Shown in pieces: positions 46,626 through 59,500 of a DNA stretch of 64,000 bases. The position numbers were made by a program, and so were the translations under genes. Source of the DNA: Pempheris klunzingeri (taxonomy: Eukaryota; Chordata; Actinopteri; Acropomatiformes; Pempheridae); NCBI RefSeq assembly GCF_042242105.1, contig NC_092017.1, positions 157,652 to 221,651 on the forward strand. Direction: 5' to 3'. The first letter of the stretch is position 1; every line of letters starts with the position of its first letter. The notes beneath the pieces were generated by a model. It did no database searches and was not told the origin of the DNA. It was given only the letters and a program-made list of their open reading frames with translations.

Positions 46626-48239
46626 TTGCTTCAACATCTGTTGGATGGTCTTGGGTCTGTTTTTCTCAAGCAGTAATTGTATTTAGCACACGCCCTTGAC
46701 TCATGACTTTGTATTTCCAGTCATTTTCAAGATAGAAAAACCAAAAAAATCCAGATCATTTGCACATAAAAATTAGACGCCTTCTTGACTTTTATGATCA
46801 AATGCTAATGGTGAGTTTATGGATGTTCAAATGGAAATATTGTCCAGATTTCCTAACATAAACTTCAGTGTTTATTCAGTGTGAAGGGGAGACGTTAAAC
46901 CCACATGATCACACTCCTCCTGGCTCCACAAGACATTAACACACCACAAATGGCTCCTCCTGCACAATTTAGGGGTCCCGTGCGAGGGTATGTGAGTGTG
47001 ACCTTCCACAATGAACGGCCCTCTGTTCAGAGGCGACGGTACTTGGATGTCACTGTCGAGCTGGCCGGGCCCTGCATATGTTCCCCTTTTGGAAGGACCC
47101 TGTTCCAGACTGCCACGCTGTAGTTTTTCCTTTGTAAATGGAGGAGCGTGGCAAAAAGACAAATCTGTTAACTAGCTCTGACCCAGATTCCACTGCAGCT
47201 TTGGCCTGCCTCAAGGTTTTAGTTTCCAAGGTCTTACTCTGCAGTGGCAGGGGAGTTATTTCACTAATCATCAATGAATGCTTTTATGTTTGTCAGAGAT
47301 TTCATGATTTGGGCTATTTGCAAAAGCCTTTATTCAAAACAGGTAAAATAATACTGTAAGTGTATTCAGCAATGCATACAAGCTTATTTTAAAAGGAAAA
47401 CAGAGAAATTGTTGAATTATAGATGTTTATTCTTCATCATCCATACTTTACACATGATCACTACTACTCACACACTACACTACGCCGGTAAAAACACCAG
47501 TACAAATGTGTTTTGTGGCTCTAGAGGAGTCTTTTCAGGTCTGGGAAAATAACCCTGATGATGTCATCAGGGTTATTTTCCCAGATTTATTATTTGTTAT
47601 TTATTATTATTTTTATCATCTTGGCTTGGGCTCAGAGACGACAAACTATAACAGAAATCTTGTGGTGCAAACAACAAATTTTAAAGACATGGGTTTATGA
47701 GGAAGGAAGGAAGGAAGGATCTCTGGAAAAATGCAGTTACAGCCCGTTGCATTATGGGAAATGTAAGATGGAGTGTTTTTGTGAAGCGTGACCCATACAA
47801 GGGACTAAAAGCCAGGATGTCCTGGTCCCAACGGCATCACTTTTGACCATTAGTTGGTCAAAAGTTGAGGGAGTGCACCAGTGCATAAGTAGTGTTTAAT
47901 GTGTTGTGGCGAACTGCATTAAGGCCTGAAATTATCTTCCATGATGTCTCTGCTTGCTCCGATGCCACCGTGACCCTGACCCAAATAAAATGTTTGCTAC
48001 TTTGTATGAGTTACGCAACACCGGCAGTGATTCATCCTGTGTGCTGGTCATTAGAGTCCCGGGGATGATAATCTGATGCAAGATGTGCCCTGTTGTGTGT
48101 TTCCAAAAACCCAGCGGTTTGTTTGGAGCGAGGAGAAGATGAGCTGAGTAGTTTGGAGCAGCGATAACAACCAAATAAACATCTCTCCATCGGTGCAAGC
48201 AAAGCAGGAAAAAAAACAGGTTGTCCGGTTTCCAGTATA
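46626..48239. other. Gene-free interval between scp2b and the Tc1 element
   Basis: Contains a 46-bp hairpin-forming palindrome (47,540-47,585) and a short GGAA run near 47,702-47,718. No coding feature recognised. Confidence 0.55.
47540..47585. repeat. Perfect 22-bp inverted repeat with 2-base loop
   Basis: The arm TCTGGGAAAATAACCCTGAT-GA is followed, after TG, by its exact reverse complement. It can extrude as a cruciform, or fold as an RNA hairpin of 22 base pairs. Confidence 0.95.
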
Positions 48240-49840
48240 CAGTGGGGCAAAAAAGTATTTAGTCAGCCACCAATTGTGCAAGTTCTCCCACTTAAAAAGA
48301 TGAGAGAGGCCTGTAATTTTCATCATAGGTACACTTCAACTACGAGAGACAGAATGGGGGGAAAGAATCCAGGAAATCACATTGTAGGATTTTTAATGAA
48401 TTAATTGGTAAATTCCTCGGTAAAATAAGTATTTGGTCACCTACAAACAAGCAAGATTTCTGGCTCTCACAGACCTGTAGCTTCTTCTTAATAGGCTCCT
48501 CTGTCCTCCACTCGTTACCTGTATTAATGGCACCTGTTTGAACTCGTCATCAGTATAAAAGACACCTGTCCACAACCTCAAACAGTCACACTCCAAACTC
48601 CACTATGGCCAAGACCAAAGAGCTGTCAAAGGACACCAGAAACAAAATTGTAGACCTGCACCAGGCTGGGAAGACTGAATCTGCAATAGGTAAGCAGCTT
48701 GGTGTGAAGAAATCAACTGTAGGAGCAATTATTAGAAAATGGAAGACATACAAGACCACTGATAATCTCCCTCCATCTGGGGCTCCACGCAAGATCTCAC
48801 CCCGTGGGGTCAAAATGATCACAAGAACAGTGAGCAAAAATCCCAGAACCACACGGGGGGACCTAGTGAATGACCTGCAGAGAGCTGGGACCAAAGTAAC
48901 AAAGGCTACCATCAGTAACACACTACGCCGCCAGGGACTCAAATCCTGCAGTGCCAGACGTGTCCCCCTGCTTAAGCCAGTACATGTCCAGGCCCATCTG
49001 AAGTTTGCTAGAGAGCATTTGGATGATCCAGAAGAGGATTGGGAGTCATATGGTCAGATGAAACCAAAATAGAACTTTTTGGTAAAAACCCAACTTGTCG
49101 TGTTTGGAGGAGAAAGAATGCTGAGTTGCATCCAAAGAACACCATACCTACTGTGAAGCATGGGGGTGGAAACATCATGCTTTGGGGCTGTTTATCTGAA
49201 AAGGGACCAGGACGACTGATCCGTGTAAAGGAAAGAATGAATGGGGCCATGTATCGTGAGATTTTGAGTGAAAACCTCCTTCCATCAGCAAGGGCATTGA
49301 AGATGAAATGTGGCTGGGTCTTTCAGCATGACAATGATCCCAAACACACCGCCCGGGCAACGAAGGAGTGGCTTTGTAAGAAGCATTTCAAGGTCCTGGA
49401 GTGGCCTAGCCAGTCTCCAGATCTCAACCCCATAGAAAATCTTTGGAGGGAGTTGAAAGTCCGTGTTGCCCAGCGACAGCCCCAAAACATCACTGCTCTA
49501 GAGGAGATCTGCATGGAGGAATGGGCCAAAATACCAGCACCAGTGTGTGAAAACCTTGTGAAGACTTACAGAAAACGTTTGACCTCTGTCATTGCCAACA
49601 AAGGGTATATAACAAAGTATTGAGATGAACTTTTGCTATTGACCAAATACTTATTTTCCACCATAATTTGCAAATAAATTCTTTAAAAATCAGACAATGT
49701 GATTTTCTGGATTTTTTTTTTCTCATTTTGTCTCTCATAGTTGAAGTGTACCTATGATGAAAATTACAGGCCTCTCTCATCTTTTTAAGTGGGAGAACTT
49801 GCACAATTGGTGGCTGACTAAATACTTTTTTGCCCCACTG
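48240..49840 (+). mobile_element. Tc1-like DNA transposon, full length, TA target duplication
   Basis: Ends CAGTGGGGCAAAAAAGTATT and its reverse complement, with TA on both sides (48238-48239 and 49841-49842). Inverted repeats are about 200 bases each, nearly identical over the outer 110 or so and looser inside. Each carries two AAGTATTT-A/G-GTCA direct repeats, outer and inner, the IR/DR layout of Sleeping Beauty-type elements. The single transposase frame between them is broken once. High similarity of the two ends indicates a young copy. Confidence 0.95.
48605..49623 (+). pseudogene. Tc1 transposase (DD34E) with a 4-base deletion
   Basis: Starts [20 protein letters not shown] with the paired-like DNA-binding domain ([20 protein letters not shown] and the second half ending [12 protein letters not shown]). 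The catalytic domain has [17 protein letters not shown] and DLNPIENLW, with 34 residues between the second D and the E. Between DDPEEDWE and VIWSDETK the frame shifts near 49,047-49,050; related elements read DWENV here, so a 4-base loss fits. The remaining length corresponds to the usual 340 residues. No other break seen. Confidence 0.93.
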
Positions 49841-49842
49841 TA

Positions 49843-52800
49843 TTAGACAAACCTATAGAGTGCGTGCTGCGAATGTGACACAGATAATCAATGTCACTCT
49901 TGTAGGATTGGCAGGCTGTCAAAAAGAGACTTTTTACATCACAGGCGTACTCCGGGTGGGACGCCAAGCCTCGGTTCACTTTTCCCTTCGAAGAGCAGCG
50001 CTCAGTGGAACGTAGTTTGTCCAAGCAAAAGGTGAAAAGTGTTAGTTTATAAAATCCAGACAGCTGTGTGCTGTGAGGAGACAATATCGCAGCTGTAACT
50101 GACAGATGGTAAACAAAGCATTTCCATGCTGTGGACGTATGACTACGTGGCTGTGTTTTAACACCGTGTAGGTAAGTTAAAAAACAAGATCAGAGGCCAC
50201 ACGATTCTCTACTGATCGTTACAATAGCTCCCATGATCCCTGCTGGTCTGTGCAGCCTCCTGGATAATGACACGAAGCACAAGAATCTGCAACCTGTTCA
50301 TAACTGTTGCGAAATGAATGTGTTGGAAGGGCCGCTGCTCTGAGGAAGCGCTGTGAACACGTCCCACCAAACCAGTGGAAACTTATTAAAAACATGTAGC
50401 GGTGACCAGAGACCCTCTGAGGGGAACAGCCTGCCAAAAAACAGGGATGAGTAATAACGAGAACATGGATCAGAGTGTTTTTTTTTCTCCCGTTTCAGGA
50501 GGGGATTCAAGGCTACAAACCGAGGTCTGTCTCTGAAAACGGCTGCTCAGCAGGCTTGTGATTAGTGAGTCTCGCAAAACCTCTTCGGACTTCTCGCAAG
50601 GGACCAAGCATCTTCCACCCCAGTCCGAGCATTCATCACTGTCTTCATTCATGTCTGCAGTTCCAGCACAAATAGGTTTAAGAGGGTGATTTATATTGTC
50701 GGACAAAAATACTAAAGGCCTATTCTAGAAGATTCAGTACCATTGCTCAGTATTGGGTCCAGATGCACTTGATAAAAACATTCTTTTCAGTTTCAGTTTT
50801 TAAAAACACTACACAGATAATAATGTAAATCAGTGGGGAAGGAGCACAGTTTGTAGATGTGGTAAACCTGACGTTAAAGGCAATCTTCAAATCCTCGTCT
50901 GGAATGGAGCAACTCAGTCTCTCGGAGGTTTGTCTGTGAGATGGGAGAGCAAACACAGGTTTCTGTTATGTCACTGGGTTTGACTTTTTTTTAAATCGTG
51001 GCAAATGAACAATGTCAGCGTGCCTCATGATTGGTAATAGATCACGTGACCTTTTTGCAGAAACATCCAAAGAATTAACAGTTAAATACCTGCTGCTTTC
51101 TGAGAAATGATTAGCTAATTACAGGAAATGTGTGGGAAAACGAGGGACTCTGGAAAAAAAACCTTTTCTTTTCTACATCAATTCAAAATTGGCCTCTAAA
51201 CCACGTGTACATGGAAGCTGCTTTTTAAACCGGGGACAAAAGCAGTTAAATTGGCCGTGTGAAGAGGTCAACAGAAATATTCTACTGCCTTACCTTTGGG
51301 CCCCTTGAGGTTTATCATTTAAGCCAAAGAGCCTGCTAGAAACTCAGATGTCTGTCCCACAGAATATAAGAAGAAAATGTGTTCTCTCAGCTTTCTGTTT
51401 TTTAGCTGTTAGCTTTGAAGACCAATACCAAAGCTGTGCTATAGCTAGCAATAGCACACATGCACAGAGTATGGGCCTATCTAACAGCAAAGTGTATCAA
51501 AATCAAAGGAATATTTTCTCTATTTGTTTGTTTGATAGGGACAGAGCACGTTATTGAACATCAGTATGAAAATAATTTACCAATTTACATCCTTAGTTCC
51601 ATACCACTCTCATGTCATTTCAAGCCATGGGGTTTAATCTTTGTACAACTTTCTTTTTTTTTCTTCTGCTGAACGACATCACCGCGGAGGTACAAGCCAT
51701 TAACCGGTGCGTCTGGGCCAGAGGCATGATGGGATAAACATTACTGCGCATATTGGCCACATAACCCAGAATCTAACCAGAAAGCCTGAAACTTTTTTTT
51801 GGCGTGAGTGCCACGTAATTCACCCATGATTATCCTCATTGAGCCACACCATGCTGTTTCCAGTCCTAATGTTAAGCTAAGCTACATAAGCTACCTACTA
51901 CAGTATAATGTGACATTTTCAACATTTAATAACATGATTATTTTTGGTGGTGATGAGATTGTTGCTCACACACAGATTGTAGGAATTGTTTTTTAGAAGA
52001 AGGTAAGAAATCAGGTGTGTATGTGAAAAACTTTGTTTTCCACATACACACTTTGACTTCCCATGGTGATGAATGATCCCAAAGGTCTTGCACATGAAGT
52101 TCAATGAACTGTGCTAATGCACTGTATGGTAGCAGATGTTGACACGCTGTATCTGGGTTTGTTGAAAAAGGGGCCTAATCTAGGAACACGTGGGACATTA
52201 GATCATATCCTGTCGCCCCTTTTTGGCACGCTACTCTTCCACTTTTTCATTTATTACTGTCTCTTCCTTAATGAAAGTTATCTCAGAACATGCTAACAAA
52301 TAGAGGCAAAGATTTTTATTTTCAGCTCAGTAACACGCCAGTAATTTCAAGATCTGGTGAGACCTATCCTACATATACCCACCGTATCTGTTTGAGGTGA
52401 TCAGGCCTCTGATTCCAAGGTTATGATAGTAATCTCACATATGGGATTAGAAAGCTTAACAAAGACGAAAGCTTAACAAACTCCACCAATCCAACTTCAC
52501 ACGACACAAAGTTATTACACACAACTGGACAGACCTGCTACGTTGAGGGAAAAAAACCCATTCTTGGAAAAAATATGAGAAAAAAGGAAAGAATTTGTGT
52601 TTTTGGCTCCCGTTCAGGTCAGAGCTGTCTCTCTTACTCACTCCCTTCCTTTTCTTTCTCCTAGCTTTCCCTTTCCCACTCCCACATCTCTCTCACATCT
52701 GGAGGGTATCTGGAGTGGCTGTGCGACTCCTCGCCTGCTATGGGACAGCCTGTGTTTGGACTGGACGTCAGACTTCAGTGCGTTTCAGCAAACGTTGGTC

Positions 52801-55800
52801 GGAAGAGGTAAAGTAGTGGACCAGAAGGTTGCTTTTGCAGACTTTACTGCTGCATGTTTTATGGGTGGCTGCTCTGTTATATAGACATTAGACTGAGCTT
52901 TAGGTGCCAGTGTCATTCATGCGTGCATGACAGTTCTGGCAGACTACTCGGCAGTGCAGTGAAGCCACCTCGCCATCTCTGTTCATCTGACGAAGAGCTG
53001 AGGAGCATGAAAGCAAGATGATGACTTTTAAAATGCTCAGCATCTCTTGCTAATAAAGCCGACTCTTTTCTTAAGTTTCTAAATTATAGTGTAACAAGAG
53101 AGTGCTGTTGATATGTGAAGGCTTTAAACTCCTCTCTGGCCCCTGGATGGTATCATGCTTTTGCTCTAGCCAGGGTCGACACTCTACAATAAGTGCAGGA
53201 GAGTGCACAGGCTTTTATTTTTCATTTGCTGTGGGTGTATGCATGCTGCTGTCTGGAATCTGAGTGTGTGTGCACTTGCGTATATGTTTGCCACAGTCTA
53301 TCTCTAACGCGTGGCTGTCAGAGGTTTGCCTTTGGAGCTGCCTTGAGTGCCCATTTGGAATAATATTTCTACCGACACTGGTGAAGATGTTCAGAGGGCT
53401 TTTTCTTGGCTTCACCGACGAGCCTCACATAAACATGGCTGACAGTCACAAAAGACTAAAATCATATTTAACAAGCACGGAGAGTGGGCTGTCATGGGTG
53501 ATGCTTCTGTTCTTTTTTCTCACCTTGCAGTTGGTGAGGACTGAAGCTTCAGACACAGCAGAGAAGGGGGGGGCACAGCCGGCAGCCTTTTTGTTGTTGG
53601 CCTGGTGTGTAAACGATGCAAACCCTCATTCACTTCAACACATTCGTGGCGATACAGCTGTAGGTAGAGGTAGAAATGGCCCTACAAGGGACAGAACAGT
53701 GCTGGTGGATACATAAAATTGTGGTAAGCAGACACATGTCTTTAAAGGGATGCTGCAGTGATTTAGTATTACATTTCCATACAGCTGGGGCAGTTGAAAG
53801 GGATTAAAGAAAAAAAAAATTAGGCAGCAGAAGTGAAATATCCTGAATTTTAGCCTCTAGTAGGGCTCAATCTCAAAAACCTTTGGTTCTACATTTCCCA
53901 TAATGCAACTTAAAGTGTCTATCAATTAAGCTGGTTCAAGATGAGCTGCACCTCGCCTGGAAAGCGATTACGATGAGGCAGCTGCAGTCAAGTTGGACAG
54001 TTTCCAGCAGCCTTCCAGGACTATACAGGAAATATTTACATCCTGTTAGATTCATCACAAGAAGAAGTTTGTCAGTTGTACTTTTCATCTGTTTAATGAT
54101 GCTGCTGTTATAAATGAGGAGAGAATCAGAGAGGGATTTTAACCCGTGGAGGTTATAATTTATAGAATAAGTTCAGCCCGCATAGAAAATGTATGTAAGG
54201 GCGCCGTCGTTTATACATGATATGATTCCTACATTTAAGAAATGGAATTGCTGCAGACCAAACATTCTCACAGCTCCTTTCAGTGGCACGGAGGAAAATC
54301 ACAAAACTGTCCTATAACCTTTTTTATACAGATTTTTTCACATGTGTGACTGTGTGTGCATCTGGCATTGTCTTCTGTCCTTCTCATTATAAACCACACA
54401 CTGGATGTTTGTTAACAGATTAAATTTTACTCAGATAATTCTGATTTTCTACCAAACAGGGTTTTTGTGGTCATAACTAACAGCCAATCAGCTCTTAGAT
54501 CTGGCGAGAGACGGGCATTTCCCATCATGCTCTGGGTTTTGCAGTCGATGGAGAGCAACTGCAGCGCCTGGTTCTAAAAACTGCGGCTGCCTTGATCTCG
54601 TGAGGTTGTCGTAGCTGGTGCGTGCATGATGTCAGAGCGTGAAACTGGACACAAATCTAACCAGCATGCATTGTGTGGTGATCGCCGGTGATCGATTCTG
54701 CGCAGGCCTGACTCATCTAGAACTCATCTCACCTAGAACGAGCCTATTACATCCTCACTGCCGGGAAATGACCTGCATCTTGCCCTAGTTTGTAACACAG
54801 CCTTATTGTGACTTCACAGAGATTTTAATTAGAACTCAGTTTGAGATTAAAAATGACTCAAGTGACGTCATCTGAATAATTATTCTGCCTCTCCTATAGA
54901 GCCCTAGGGGGGAGGGGGAGCATGTCGTAGAAAAAAGGGGGGATGTTTGAGGACGCTAGAGGAAAAATTAGGGGATCACCAAATTTCAGTAGGCTATGCC
55001 CTCTTGGCATCATGAATATCTGTACCAAATTTTATAGCAACCCATCCAATAGTTGTTGAGACATTTCATTAGGGATCAACCCCCCCCATGGCCGAGGAGG
55101 CTGGGGGCATAATTGACTGAAATAATAGATTACTACCTGTCCTCTCCTGTGTGCTGCACGTGAAAGGTCTTTTTCACAGCTCACATTTGAACTCGTCATC
55201 AGCTCTGATCTACTCAAGTATTCCATTAAGCCGCGGCAGCACCATGAACAATAGGACCCTGAAACTGAAGCAGCTAAATGGAATCAACCTTTTATTATTC
55301 TTACTACTGTCATGTCACAATGTCTGACAAAAGTCTATTGACCTGTGTATAAACCGGACACTGTGCTTGACTGTTAAAGGATAATTCATATGATGAAGTT
55401 CAGGCTATTTCCACTATTTTTCTGACTCCGGTTATTAGAACCAGAAATCTTACTTCAAAATCTCTCCCCTAAAATGCAACCCATGCACACAGATTTCGAT
55501 ACAAGTATTTTTTCTATGGTTTCTCCCCTGGTGGGCTCCAGAGCCACAGAAGACATTAAACAGCTGTTTTCACAGAGTAATCCCCCCTGTGGCTCATAAA
55601 GTGATTTGTGACATGTAAATTCTGTGCAGTGCCCCTTTAAAGTAACCATAGAATACCTTGAAGCAGGATTTGTCTTCTCACCCTCCAGTGTGCCGTTTAG
55701 GATCCCCCCCCGCCCCCCACCCCAAACACTGGCCTGCTCTCACACAGCTTCCTGTGTGGGGATGAGGTAACTCCTGCACACAGAGCCCACAGGTGTTGGA

Positions 55801-56598
55801 CACGAGATAAACGTCACAAAAGCTCTGTTGAAGAACATTTCTTTCTGCTGCTCACAAACTGTCCTTTGTGTCTAGCTCATTGCAGGTGTTTTGGACCTCG
55901 GATGGGAACTAAATTGGGTTTTAAAACATCAACTGTCAGCTGGCAGGGAAAGATGCTATAAAAAAGCTCCAGAGCTTCACTGTAGCTGACCTGAATTTCA
56001 CCCTTAATGACTCTCTGAAGCCTTGACAGAAATAACTTGCTTCCTTTCACCAGGTTATATCGGTCCTGGTAGTTCAGTTCCTTTGATGTCACCTTTTCTC
56101 CAGATCCATTGGGGTTGTTGCTGTTTCTCTTCGTCTCTGACTAACTAACTTTTACTTGTGCTGTGTGCTGAACTGGACATGGCTGTTGTGTCTGAAAGAC
56201 TGCTGTGAAACTACTAGATGTGCGGTGAAGTTGCCTCGCAAGGAACTCGTAGAAATTAACACAATAATGTGATCTGTAGCAAGATCATGAAATGATCACC
56301 TGACTGCAATATGTAGGTAGTAAGGACCAGACTGAGTTGTGATGATTGAATGACTGACATGACCACAAAGTTCCATTGAAAGCCCATTAGTGGTCCATCT
56401 CACAAACCCACCCTAATAATTACATACACCAAATTAAGAAAGTCCCAAAGTATAAAAAAAACACCTTCTTCTGCTTCATTGGCCAAAAAGTAGCAGGTTT
56501 TGGCTTCAACAAGGTCCTGCTTCAAGGAGCATAACACCCCGTGACCTGGTGTTTTTACCATCCGTGTGTTTGTGCAACAGGAGAGCTCAGCAGTGGAC
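49843..56598. other. Long interval before podn, no supported protein gene
   Basis: Holds an old repeat at 54,940-55,075, a possible non-coding podn leader exon ending at 52,808, and otherwise unique-looking AT-rich sequence. Chance reading frames (for example 53264-53716, 50470-50706 minus) show no family motifs. Confidence 0.5.
54940..55075. repeat. Diverged interspersed repeat
   Basis: Carries GGGGATCACCAAA, a CATGAATATCTGTACCAAA block and CCATCCAATAGTTGTTGAGA in the order of an abundant teleost repeat; related to 21,195-21,370. Non-coding. Confidence 0.6.
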
Positions 56599-59500
56599 AT
56601 GGCCTTTCCAAAGCATTCCATCCTGCAGGCCCTGAGTGTGCTGCTCTTGGCCTGGGTGTTGGTGCGTTGCCAGGCCCCTCTCGAACCAGAGGAAGAGGAG
56701 GAGGAAGAGACCACCATCGCAACAGTGGTGCCGAAATCTGAGCCGGTCGAATGTCCGACAGACTGCAGCTGTACAGCAGAGGGGGCGGTGGACTGTGCCG
56801 GAGTTGACCTCACAGAATTCCCCGCCGAGCTGTCTTACAAGACCCGCCAGCTCTCTCTACAGGTCTCTCATGCAACTGCACACACACACACACACACATA
56901 CGGACATTAACAGGAATGCACATCCACATTTTGTAATTCTGCTTTGATGCTATGGTGTAACCAGTGCAAGTCTCCCGGCTGCCATTGTGTTTACTGTCTG
57001 TGTTTTTCCTCCTGATGGCAGAACAACAAAATCGAGGAGATAACAGTGGAGCACATTTCCCATTTGCATCAGCTGGAGACTCTGAACCTTCAGAACAACT
57101 GGCTTACTACAGATGGTAAACACGGGAAAACCACCTAAACACATAGCAGGAGGCTGGTGCACCACAGGGCAGGGAGTCTGCAAGGTTGTTCTGCAACAAA
57201 CAGCATTTAACTGTCAACTGGAGCGATTTTAGTTTGATGAGTAGTTTCTCTGCCTCTGGGATGTTTTTTAAAGGGGGGGTCGGGGTGGTGTGTGTCAATA
57301 CTGAGTTTTACTTACAAAATCTTTTCAAATACACGCGACAATGGCAGAGAAAAGTGTGTTTTTCTGACTGTGGCCTGCTGCCTAATTTATCTGTTGTATA
57401 CGCCAGGCTTTGCTCCCGGCAATAGTCACATCCAGGAAATGGAGGGCAATTGACTGGGACATCAGAACCTGCTTCCCTCTGGCCTTCATTAAATCTTTGT
57501 TTGTCTTTAAAGTAAACGTCAAGCTGTAGTTGTGGGTCAAGTGGCTAAACAAGTGAAACCTCTTGCTAACGGCTGTTTGCTCCTGCTGGCTAGGCCTTTG
57601 TTGTTGCCATAGAGGTGTGGCTGACTGCCAGTTGGTCATTATTATTCAGCAGTGCTTGCAGATGAACAGATAGCTTGGTGGATTTTGGTCTTTCTGGCCA
57701 GCGGTGGCCACTGCTGGCTTGTTATCTGTTGCTAATGCTCTCTAACTGCAGCTCCGCGTAAGCATCTTGTTGCAATGGTTACCCTAATAGACAAACACAG
57801 GACCATAATCCTCCATTGAAATGATTTTATATGAGATGACTCCATATGGTGAGTTTGTGTACCAGGCTAGAGCGTATGTATAAAGAGGAAATGACTAGAT
57901 GTGTTTGAAAAGGCTTTTTAATACATTTTCAAACTGGGAACATTTCTCCTGAAATCCACTTAAGGACTCCTCAGTGTGCCTGGCCTCAGTTTAGAAATAC
58001 TTGCTTTAGTCCAGCTGACTGTTCATCAGCTAAAAACTCTTCTTCAGCCTCCTTTTGAACCTGGCTCATGGGTGGACTTCTGAACTTGCCGTGTAGTTGC
58101 CCCCACAGTGTTTTGGCCAACGTTTTGAAAAATGCTCTCTGTCGTTACCAGATAGGAGTGGTAGGAGGATTTACTGTTCATTTACTGAAATATTCTCTTA
58201 GAGTCCAGAGCAGGTGGCTGGGTCCACCTCTTGTATCCACTGCACCCCTAGAAGAAATGATTGCCAGTGCATGTACGAATTCATCTGAGCCAAGTATACA
58301 TGAATTAGCAGTGATATATTGTACCGTATGTCATGGCTCTGATAGCCACAAAATCTTTAATGATGCAATACTCCTTTTTGCAAGTAAGGTGACTGCTGAG
58401 CTATTAGCCATACAAACAATGCTTATACAGGCCTGATTTAACTCACACCGAGATGAAGACAATCAGAGGCATTAATGTCCCTGTGTTATGAGTGGTGATG
58501 TTAATAATGCTGATGTCGTGTGTTGGGACGGTAACACAAGACACCACTTGGCTTCGACTAATAAACTCCAGTCACTGACAACAAGTCATTGTTGTTGTAT
58601 ATAATATCTGATGCTGCTCCTTCATGTTGAATTCCTCAATCGTTGTGGTCTCTCTCTTAATTAAAGAGTTTGGTCTTGACCTGCTCTTTATGGAAAGCGT
58701 CTTGAGGTAACGTTGTTATGAATTGGCGCTATATAAATATAGATTGACTGATTGATTGAGCTACGCTGAACAAATGAGCATATTCCCTTAGCTTGTGCCA
58801 TTTAACCATGAACCATGTGTTTGATGAAAACTACATATGCTATATACTTGTTAATTGGCTTGTGATGGTAGGTTAATTAACTTGCAATCTTTTTATAGGC
58901 CTTGAAGATGAAGGTTTTGAGATGCTTGAGCAGCTGGCTTATTTATACTTGGCAAATAACAAGGTGAGTCATACACCAGACTTTCAAATGTTCTCAATGC
59001 TGACCCCAAAACTGTTTACATGATGCAATGGGAAATGTATCCTTTTTTTTTTTGTCCATTTCATGATCATTTTGCTCTATCCTATTCTCTTCTGGTACAT
59101 TGACATAGTGCCAGCTGGCAGAGAGGGGTGGCAGTCTCCTCTCATACACTCTGTGCGAGCTTATGCTTGTAATCACTTCCAGTATGGCTGTGCCAGCTGG
59201 TCAGAGCTAAAATGTTACTGACCCTATTGGACATAGAGCGAGAGAGAAAGGATGGACAGATTTGTTTGTGCCTTCACAGGGATGAATAGGCAAACGGGAT
59301 ACAGGAAGAATAGAGGATTTTTAAGTGCTCACTAAGCCTCAGAGACACCCATGCTGCTTTAATCCATAACCCATGTTATAAAGGAGAGAGCTCTAAATGA
59401 ACATCTAATCTCACCAGTGCTTCTCGGATGTCTGTATTCTCTGCTATGTTGTACAATGTAGTACTCATTGTGGATGGAGTGACAAAAGTCAGGAAAACCT

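Noticed and set aside
58068-58436. 122-codon open frame in podn intron 2
   Set aside because: No recognisable domain, no splice support, and it lies inside an intron next to a LINE tail.
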